Assembly (NCBI GenBank): GCA_030037875.1
Contig: JASHPV010000087.1
Coordinates: 1-28,391, forward strand
Direction: 5' to 3'
DNA length: 28,391 bases
Origin: Thermoplasmata archaeon
Lineage (GTDB): Archaea > Thermoplasmatota > Thermoplasmata > Lutacidiplasmatales > UBA184
In this document: positions 22,909 through 28,391 of the stretch, piece after piece
Layout: every line of letters starts with the position of its first letter
Position numbering within the stretch: position 1 is the stretch's first letter
Notes under the pieces: model-generated
Databases searched by the model: none
Seen by the model: the letters and a program-made list of their open reading frames with translations, nothing else
What the model was told of the DNA's origin: nothing
Position numbers and translations under genes: made by a program

Positions 22909-23862
22909 TCACGCGAGCAACTTCTCGAGAATCGCCTTCTGGGCGTGGAGTCGATTCTCGGCCTGGTCCCATACGATCGATTGGGGACCATCGATGACGT
23001 CATCGGTGATTTCGAGCCCACGGTGGGCCGGGAGGTCGTGCATGACGAGAGCGCCCGGCCTGGCTTGGGCCAGCAGCGTTGCATTCACCTGGTATCCGGC
23101 GAACGCCTTCTCTCGGGCGGTCTGCTCGGCCTCTTCCCCCATGGAGACCCAAACATCGGTGTACACCGCATCGGCTCCCTTGACGGCCGCCGCGGGTTCT
23201 GTGAACAAATCCAGGTGGGCGCCGCTCTTCTGGGCCAGGGTCCGCGCTTCCGAGACGATCGTCGGGTCGGGATGATACCCATCGGGCGTCGCGCACGAGA
23301 AATCAAGGCCGACCATGGCGCTACCTAGGAGCAGGGAGTGGAGTACATTGTTCCCATCGCCGACCCAGGCGAGTCGGTGCCCTACATACTTTCCCTTCCA
23401 TTTCTCCGATAGCGTGAACAGGTCCGAAACGACCTGGCAGGGATGCTCCCGGTCGTCGAGCGCGTTAATCACCGGGATGGAAGCCCACCGGGCCAGCTCG
23501 GCCTCGTCCTGATGGCGAAAGGCGCGATACACGATCACGTCGACAAAACGCGACAGGACCCGAGCCGTGTCCGCGATCGTCTCTCCTCGACCGAGCTGCA
23601 TGTCTTTGGGAGACATGTAGAGCGCGTGGGCCCCGAGGTCGTTGAGTCCGACCTCGAACGAGGTGCGGGTCCGAGTGGAAGGCTTTTCGAATATCATGGC
23701 CGCGTTTTTGTGGCGCAACGTAGGGCGCATCAAACCCCGCCGGCGGTCGGCCTTCAACCGAGCCGCACGCTTGATGACCGGGAGGAGATCCTTGCCGAGG
23801 TCCACTATCGATAAGAGATCGCGTTTCGGACGAGCTGCAGTCATGCCGGGCGCGCGAGGCAT
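22909..23862 (-). CDS. argF: Ornithine carbamoyltransferase
   Basis: Makes citrulline from carbamoyl phosphate and ornithine in arginine synthesis. The 317-residue product carries the carbamoyl-phosphate loop STRT at 62-65, HPCQ at 140-143, and the ornithine-specific Asp236 with SMG at 240-242. The last motif normally reads HCLP, but here it is HDLP (275-278), so the usual catalytic-site cysteine is Asp276; the DNA codon GAC is unambiguous. The remaining signature argues for OTCase over aspartate or putrescine enzymes, although activity with ornithine should not be taken as certain. ATG 23862 or ATG 23844 could start the protein; TATA-like strings fit either. Confidence 0.88.
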   Translation of the reverse strand: MPRAPGMTAARPKRDLLSIVDLGKDLLPVIKRAARLKADRRRGLMRPTLRHKNAAMIFEKPSTRTRTSFEVGLNDLGAHALYMSPKDMQLGRGETIADTARVLSRFVDVIVYRAFRHQDEAELARWASIPVINALDDREHPCQVVSDLFTLSEKWKGKYVGHRLAWVGDGNNVLHSLLLGSAMVGLDFSCATPDGYHPDPTIVSEARTLAQKSGAHLDLFTEPAAAVKGADAVYTDVWVSMGEEAEQTAREKAFAGYQVNATLLAQARPGALVMHDLPAHRGLEITDDVIDGPQSIVWDQAENRLHAQKAILEKLLA

Positions 23863-23947
23863 CAGTCGGTAAAAAGACGCTCGCCTCGATAAGGTCCGGA
23901 AACATGGACGGGTCCGGTCCGGCCGGGGGTCCGAACGGCCGGCTCAC

Positions 23948-23955
23948 CTTAAGAA
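23948..23955 (+). promoter_or_regulatory. Candidate TATA box of the thiolase-like/DUF35 operon
   Basis: CTTAAGAA lies about 35 bp before GTG 23987, predicting transcription from about 23979. A GAGGG just before the GTG partly overlaps this point. The position supports the GTG start and therefore the basic N-terminal extension of the thiolase-like protein. Confidence 0.45.
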
Positions 23956-23986
23956 TCGAACCGAGTTCGCCACCCGAGGGCTGATT

Positions 23987-25405
23987 GTGCCGGCACGAAA
24001 GAAACCTCAGAAAAAGCGCTCCCCCGTTCTCCAGCCATCCTCCCGTCGCCCCGCGGCGGGTCGAAAAGTGTACATGGTCTCGGGCGGGGTCACCAAGTTT
24101 GCCAAGGCCCATCCAGACATGGATTTCCGCCTGATGGTGAAGAAGGCCTACGACCAGGCAATGGACGAGATCCCGAACCTCACACGGGACCAGATCGACG
24201 GCTCTCGAATCTCCTACTTCTCCGACCACTTCACCCGCCAGCTCAAGGCGGCGAGCATGGTCCAGGACTACCTCGGTCTCAACCCCAAGGGCTCGATCCG
24301 GCTCGAATGGGGGGGCGCCACCGGTGGCGAGTGTTTCCAGGCGGCCTACGAAGCCGTCGCAAGCGGCCGGATGGATACCTGTCTCGCCGCGGGATTCGAA
24401 ACCATGAGCCGGGTCGCCACGTGGAAGGGGAACGAGTTCATTGCCCTCGCCTCCGACACGAACTTCGACTTCCCGCTCGGGGGCTTCTATACTGGGTACT
24501 ACGCCCTGATGGTGGTCCGGCACATGTACGAGTATCTGCGCCTGACCAAGTACGCTCACGTGAAGGACGAGCGCGAGGCGCAACGCCTCGCCATCGCCGA
24601 GGGACAGCGCATCATGAGCTGGGTCTCGGTCAAGAACCACCTTAACGCCACTCACAATCCATACGCCCAGTACCCCAAACGGCTGACCGTCGACGATGTC
24701 CTGAAGTCGGAGATGATCTCTTACCCGCTGTCGCGGGAACAGATTTGCACGATGAGCGATGGGGCGGCCACCGCCATCCTCTGCACGGAATCGATGGCGA
24801 AACGGTTGACCGACCGGCCGGTCCGCATTACCGGCGTAGGAACCGGCACGGATACGATGCGGCTCGCCGACCGCCCGTTCGGCTCGGTGCCGCTGTTTCC
24901 GCACGAGAAGGCGAAAGACTACGAGCATCTGCCGTACCCGGGCGTGCATTCATTCCGCGCCGGACGGAGCGCGGGCCTGGAGGCCTGTCAGATGGCCGGG
25001 ATCACCGACCCCATCCGCGAGTTCGATTTCATCGAGTTGCACGATGCGTACGCCTCGAGTGAAATCCAGACGTACGAAGACCTGGGGTTGTGCAAGTATG
25101 GAGAGGGATACGATTTCACCCTCTCCGGGGCACCGTTCCTCAAGAACATCGATTACGGGCTACCGGTCCCGAAGGCCGGCACGATTCCCGTGAATCCTTC
25201 CGGCGGCCTCATCGCGTGCGGCCACCCCGTCGGCGCCACTGGACTCATGCAAGCGGTTTTCGCCTTTTGGCAGCTCCAAGGGTCGATCCGGCAACATTTC
25301 GGTGACCCGACGCTGCAGCTGCGGAATGCGCGCCGGGGCGCCATCCACAGTCACGCCGGCACCGGCTCCGCGGTCACGGTGTCCATCCTCGAGCGGGGGT
25401 TCTGA
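23987..25405 (+). CDS. Thiolase-fold protein (SCP2/archaeal thiolase type) lacking the nucleophilic cysteine
   Basis: A 472-residue condensing-enzyme-fold protein of the archaeal acetyl-CoA acetyltransferase/SCP-x group. His352 in ELHDAYAS and His413 in ACGHPVGATG are in place. At the position where thiolases have the acylated Cys (motif like ACASGG), this protein reads WGGATGGEC, so Gly110 replaces the cysteine; Cys116 lies six residues on. The C-terminal motif is HSHAGTGSAV. It forms an operon with a DUF35 protein one base downstream. Archaeal thiolase-DUF35 pairs serve acetoacetyl-CoA/HMG-CoA synthesis, while cysteine-less Ltp2-DUF35 pairs act as retro-aldolases. About 27 basic residues extend the N-terminus beyond the usual KVYMV start. 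Confidence 0.8.
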   Translation: MPARKKPQKKRSPVLQPSSRRPAAGRKVYMVSGGVTKFAKAHPDMDFRLMVKKAYDQAMDEIPNLTRDQIDGSRISYFSDHFTRQLKAASMVQDYLGLNPKGSIRLEWGGATGGECFQAAYEAVASGRMDTCLAAGFETMSRVATWKGNEFIALASDTNFDFPLGGFYTGYYALMVVRHMYEYLRLTKYAHVKDEREAQRLAIAEGQRIMSWVSVKNHLNATHNPYAQYPKRLTVDDVLKSEMISYPLSREQICTMSDGAATAILCTESMAKRLTDRPVRITGVGTGTDTMRLADRPFGSVPLFPHEKAKDYEHLPYPGVHSFRAGRSAGLEACQMAGITDPIREFDFIELHDAYASSEIQTYEDLGLCKYGEGYDFTLSGAPFLKNIDYGLPVPKAGTIPVNPSGGLIACGHPVGATGLMQAVFAFWQLQGSIRQHFGDPTLQLRNARRGAIHSHAGTGSAVTVSILERGF

Positions 25406-25406
25406 A

Positions 25407-25931
25407 ATGGCGAGGCCCAAGACGTTCCAGCACTTCCGCGACGTTCAGGAGGAGCTCGGAAAATCCGGCGCGGCGATCTTCCAGGACGCCGACGGGGTCG
25501 AGAGCCTCGTGATCGATAGCCCGTACTCGATTCACTATATCCACAGCTACGCCGAGGACTCGCCGTTCTTTCTGGCGCTCGCCGAGGGTAAGCTCCTCGG
25601 GTCGCGCTGCATGAACCACGCATGTGCGTTCACGTACGCTACGCCCCGGGGCCACTGCATGATCTGCGGCCATGCGACGACGTGGGTGGAACTGCCCAAG
25701 AACGGGAAGATCCACTCGTGGACGACCTGTCTCTTCGGCAGTGAAGCGTTCCTCAAGGAGACACCGTACAACCTCGCGTTGGTCGAGTTCGAGGGCGCGG
25801 GCAGCCTGTTGCTCGTCCGGCTCAAGGATTGCGTTCAGTCAGAGATCTACGTCGGGATGCCCGTCGAAGCCCGGTTTGCCGCCGAGCCGAAGTACTCCAT
25901 CACGGACGTGTGGTTCGTTCCGACACGCTGA
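25407..25931 (+). CDS. DUF35 OB-fold/zinc-ribbon acyl-CoA-associated protein
   Basis: A 174-residue protein of the DUF35 family. After an N-terminal helical part comes a rubredoxin-like zinc ribbon with Cys68, Cys73, Cys84 and Cys87, then an OB-fold beta domain (about 88-165) ending in SITDVWFVPTR. DUF35 proteins bind thiolase-fold partners and help place CoA substrates, as in archaeal thiolase-HMGCS complexes and ChsH2-Ltp2 aldolases. It starts one base after the thiolase-like stop, so the two products very likely form a complex. The first cysteine pair is CxxxxC rather than CxxC. About 90 residue-free bases then precede the antiporter promoter. Confidence 0.9.
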   Translation: MARPKTFQHFRDVQEELGKSGAAIFQDADGVESLVIDSPYSIHYIHSYAEDSPFFLALAEGKLLGSRCMNHACAFTYATPRGHCMICGHATTWVELPKNGKIHSWTTCLFGSEAFLKETPYNLALVEFEGAGSLLLVRLKDCVQSEIYVGMPVEARFAAEPKYSITDVWFVPTR

Positions 25932-25988
25932 GCCGGGTCGTTCGACGGCGCGGTTCTCGAACGCGCGCGCGTAGAGAAACTGCCCGGA

Positions 25989-25996
25989 TTTTATAG
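25989..25996 (+). promoter_or_regulatory. TATA box of the antiporter gene
   Basis: TTTTATAG is a good archaeal TATA element, 25-32 bp before the ATG at 26021. Initiation would fall within about two bases of the ATG, giving a leaderless transcript. No ribosome-binding site is needed or strong here. Confidence 0.65.
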
Positions 25997-26020
25997 ACGA
26001 AGCGGTACAGTGAGAGTCGG

Positions 26021-27271
26021 ATGGCTCTCGTCCCCAGCGGTGTCGCATCGTCGCTTCTCGTGATCTTCATCTTTCTCGCCGGGGCCGAGGCCATCCGGTT
26101 CCGTCTCGGCCGGATCGGAGCCCCGGAGATCGTGGGCGAGGTGCTGCTCGGCATGCTCCTCGCGCCGGCCGCCGTCGGCGGGCTCGTGAACGGGTTCGTC
26201 GGGTACACCCTGTTCAATCCTCAGGACACCGTGCTTCTGGCGTTTTCCGATTTTTCGGTCATTCTCTTGATCTTCGCCGCCGGGCTCGAGGGGGGCGTCT
26301 CCGGGCTGCGGTCCGCCGGGATCTGGGCACTCGTCGGGGCGGTGGCGGGCAACCTCCTCCCGTTCTTCGTTACGTACGTTGTCTTTTCCCACATCTTCCC
26401 CGGCACGATGGCGCTCCTTCTCGCCGTCGCGGCGGGATCGACCAGCACCGCGGTGACCGCTTCCCTGATCCGAAACGAGAAGCTCGGTGGCAGCAGCGGT
26501 GCCAAGTACCTCCTTTCGACCACCGCGATGGACGACGTGGTGGGTCTCGTCCTCCTTTCCGTGATCCTGAGCCTCATTGGCGGGAAGTTCAACCTGGTCC
26601 GGGTAACCGGAAGTGTGGCCATTGACATCCTCGTCTGGGTGAGCGTGCTCGTCGCCTCGGTCCTGGTAATCCCTCGCGTGTTTCGGATCCTGGGCCCGCG
26701 CGAGACCTACAATCTCCCGTTCCTGATACTGTTCATCCTCGCGGCGGTGGTCACCGCCGTGGGATTCTCTACGGTGGTGGGCGCCTACATTGCCGGCTTG
26801 GCGATCGCGGAGAGCGTCGCGGCGGGTCGGACCCGTCAGACCGTGGACGTACTGGTCGCCGTGTTTGGCTCGCTATTCTTCGTCGTCATCGGATTCGAGT
26901 TCAACGTGCATCTCTTGCTCAACCCCTTGGTGTGGGCTTTGGGGGGCCTGCTCGCGGTGATCGCCACCGCGGGGAAGGTCCTCGCGATCTACCCGTTCGC
27001 GTACCGAAGATTCCGACGCCGCTCGGAGGCCCTGATGATTTCCGTCGGCATGATCCCGCGAGGCGAGATCGGACTGATCGTGGGCGCTATCGGGATTTCC
27101 TTGGGCGTACTGAACCAAGAAGCCTTGGGGGCGATCCTCCTCATGTGCCTCCTCACGACCAGCCTCGGAGGTTTCCTGTTCCGTTCGGGAGCCCGGGTGG
27201 CTCGAACGGAGTACGCCTTCGGGGAGGAGGAAGCACGTACCGCGTCCGCGGGTGCGGCGCCGCCGGCCTAG
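26021..27271 (+). CDS. CPA2-family cation/proton antiporter (Na+/H+ exchanger domain)
   Basis: A 416-residue membrane protein with about twelve to thirteen helices in the Na+/H+ exchanger fold. The family hallmarks are the unwound helix GSTSTAVTASL at 139-149 and the paired aspartates Asp171-Asp172 in TTAMDDVVGL, which bind the transported cation and protons in electrogenic members. GMIPRGEIGLIVG near residue 345 is the conserved segment of KefB/NapA-type proteins. No RCK/TrkA-N regulatory domain follows, so it is the short form. It would exchange Na+ or K+ for H+ for pH and ion balance. Its TAG is interlocked with the GNAT stop in CTAG. Confidence 0.92.
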   Translation: MALVPSGVASSLLVIFIFLAGAEAIRFRLGRIGAPEIVGEVLLGMLLAPAAVGGLVNGFVGYTLFNPQDTVLLAFSDFSVILLIFAAGLEGGVSGLRSAGIWALVGAVAGNLLPFFVTYVVFSHIFPGTMALLLAVAAGSTSTAVTASLIRNEKLGGSSGAKYLLSTTAMDDVVGLVLLSVILSLIGGKFNLVRVTGSVAIDILVWVSVLVASVLVIPRVFRILGPRETYNLPFLILFILAAVVTAVGFSTVVGAYIAGLAIAESVAAGRTRQTVDVLVAVFGSLFFVVIGFEFNVHLLLNPLVWALGGLLAVIATAGKVLAIYPFAYRRFRRRSEALMISVGMIPRGEIGLIVGAIGISLGVLNQEALGAILLMCLLTTSLGGFLFRSGARVARTEYAFGEEEARTASAGAAPPA

Positions 27272-27798
27272 GCGAGCACCTTCCGCATTCGGATCTCTCG
27301 GACCCGAGGTCCGATGGACCGCGTCCAGGCGTTCTGTTCCTCCCCCGTGATGCGATAGCCGAGGGATAGCCACCAAGGCAAGGACTTCCACGCCACGCCC
27401 TCTGCGTTCCGGCTCGTTCCGAGCGTCACGGCCTGCTTCCCTCCCTTGCTCGCCCGCTCCTCCACCCATCTGACCAACTGGCGGCCGACACCCCTCCGTT
27501 GAAACTCGCCCAAAACGTTGATGGTGTGGAGCTCGAGAACCTCCCCCCGGTCCTCGACGGTCACGAATCCGACCACCTGGCCGTCGTACAGTGCTACGAT
27601 GACCTCCAGGGAATCGACTCGATCGGGGTCTTTCCACGCAGAGTTCAAGCGCCCTTCATCGGCGAACGTCCGCTCCGACATTGGACCGCCGAATCCGATG
27701 TCCTCGCCCGGAGCGGTCGCCGTCAGGTCACACTGAACCACGCCAGGGATGTCCGCTCTCGTTGCCGCGCGGATTCGGACTTTGATTTCGGGTCTCAT
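27268..27798 (-). CDS. GNAT-family N-acetyltransferase
   Basis: A 176-residue acetyltransferase with the GNAT acetyl-CoA motif at about residues 92-108: the strand LHTINVLGEF followed by QRRGVGRQL at 100-108, the Q/R-x-x-G-x-G/A loop. The preceding strand VVGFVTVED and the later FGY-like LGYRITGEEQ complete the fold. The substrate cannot be told; protein N-termini, amino acids or small amines are possible. The ATG overlaps the stop of the upstream cyclase-like gene as ATGA, implying translational coupling. The end overlaps the antiporter stop by 4 nt. Confidence 0.87.
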   Translation of the reverse strand: MRPEIKVRIRAATRADIPGVVQCDLTATAPGEDIGFGGPMSERTFADEGRLNSAWKDPDRVDSLEVIVALYDGQVVGFVTVEDRGEVLELHTINVLGEFQRRGVGRQLVRWVEERASKGGKQAVTLGTSRNAEGVAWKSLPWWLSLGYRITGEEQNAWTRSIGPRVREIRMRKVLA

Positions 27799-28391
27799 GG
27801 CGCCGATTCTGCCTCTTCACGGCCCTGCGGTGGGGAAAAGGCGGAGGTCCGGTCGACCGCTTGAAGCACCCGGAGCGCGGTGAGGGTCACCATTTTGCTT
27901 GGTCGCCCGACGGGCTCGAGTCCGAACGGGGTGGGGGCTTGGCGAGGATGCCTCGCGTACCAGGCCGCGATCGGCCCTTCGATGTCGGGATGGACGGCAT
28001 CGAGGTTCCAGCGTCCATCGCCCCGCCGCCGGGAACGCAGAAAATTCACAGCGTACTGCATTCGTGGGTCCCGCGCGTATCCGAGTGCCGTCATGAAGTC
28101 CAAGCCAACTAACAGGTCGTAATAGTAGTGGATCGGGTAGTGGAAGCGGTACCAGGGAGCGTACCGAGTTCCCTGGAGATGGAGCTCGCGCTGGAGAAAG
28201 AACTCCGTTCCACTCTCCACGCACTCCCGCATCGCTGGAGTCCACTTAGCTCGAGGATAGACCGCGAAGGCGCTCATCGCCTCCCAAGAATCCAGATTTC
28301 GTCCCATCTCCCAGCACGACCACCCCCCTTTCGGGTTCGCGGTCTCCACCAGGCGCTCCAGAGTTCGGACAACCCGGGGGTCATCGGCATA
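27795..28391 (-). CDS. Terpenoid cyclase/prenyltransferase-like alpha-alpha toroid protein, 5' end outside window
   Basis: The frame stays open to the window edge, so the visible 198 codons are the C-terminal part of a larger protein; the GTG at 28349 is only an internal codon. Two repeats of the squalene-cyclase/prenyltransferase-beta type are visible: DDPRVVRTLERLVE followed by KGGWSCW, and DPRMQYAVNFLRSRRRGDGRWNLD. The region between is rich in Tyr, His and Trp (RFHYPIHYYYDLL). The cyclase DxDD motif is not in the visible part. It could be a cyclase-like enzyme or a non-enzymatic toroid. It is coupled to the GNAT gene by an ATGA overlap. Confidence 0.7.
   Translation of the reverse strand, partial: YADDPRVVRTLERLVETANPKGGWSCWEMGRNLDSWEAMSAFAVYPRAKWTPAMRECVESGTEFFLQRELHLQGTRYAPWYRFHYPIHYYYDLLVGLDFMTALGYARDPRMQYAVNFLRSRRRGDGRWNLDAVHPDIEGPIAAWYARHPRQAPTPFGLEPVGRPSKMVTLTALRVLQAVDRTSAFSPPQGREEAESAP

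Noticed and set aside
23465..24949. 494-codon minus-strand ORF across argF and the thiolase-like gene
   Set aside because: It shadows parts of two recognisable genes on both strands and has no coherent domain pattern of its own.
1..28391. tRNA or rRNA genes
   Set aside because: Intergenic gaps were scanned by eye for T-loop-like GGTTCRANYCC strings and cloverleaf-sized regions; none was convincing. Long gaps are rare here.

Overview
The window is chromosomal DNA of a high-GC archaeon. Direct markers are an RNA polymerase subunit D with a ferredoxin-like domain in a uS13-uS4-uS11-rpoD operon, EF-1A followed by uS10, Pelota, archaeal MBF1, an MptD-type dihydroneopterin aldolase, an archaetidylserine synthase/decarboxylase pair, and TATA-like boxes at TATA-to-start distances that fit leaderless or short-leader mRNAs. 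A euryarchaeal or Thermoplasmatota-like lineage fits best, but rank cannot be fixed from this sequence. Genes are packed tightly, with many 1-8 nt overlaps. No rRNA, tRNA, CRISPR array or insertion sequence was seen.

Left part (1-8 kb): a DNA-3-methyladenine glycosylase is divergent from an orphan Cas4-like nuclease. Next comes a minus-strand cluster that reads as trans-4-hydroxy-L-proline catabolism: hydroxyproline 2-epimerase, a DAO-family D-amino-acid dehydrogenase and a DHDPS-family lyase/deaminase, with a small possible winged-helix gene at its 3' end. A divergent EamA permease could serve as transporter. An MFS permease follows.

Centre (7.8-16 kb): a two-zinc-finger C2H2 protein and Pelota converge on the ribosomal/RNAP operon. 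That operon starts with an unusual 71-residue protein made of two copies of one 24-residue motif. Its uS13 carries long low-complexity tails at both ends. Upstream lie a class I methyltransferase with DnaJ, a SAM hydrolase (DUF62), and a stand-alone Lrp ligand-binding domain coupled to a small membrane protein.

Right part (15.8-28.4 kb): MFS permease, citrate synthase, then a minus-strand operon EF-1A - uS10 - archaetidylserine decarboxylase - archaetidylserine synthase - MptD joining translation, lipid headgroup and pterin synthesis. Next are MBF1, ornithine carbamoyltransferase (with an HDLP instead of HCLP motif), a thiolase-fold protein lacking the usual nucleophilic cysteine paired with a DUF35 OB-fold partner, a CPA2-type cation/proton antiporter, a GNAT acetyltransferase and the 3' part of a terpenoid-cyclase-like gene cut by the window edge.

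The points most worth following are the hydroxyproline cluster, the cysteine-less thiolase/DUF35 pair, the duplicated-motif protein heading the ribosomal operon, the tailed uS13, and the repeated use of 4-nt interlocked stop codons between convergent genes.
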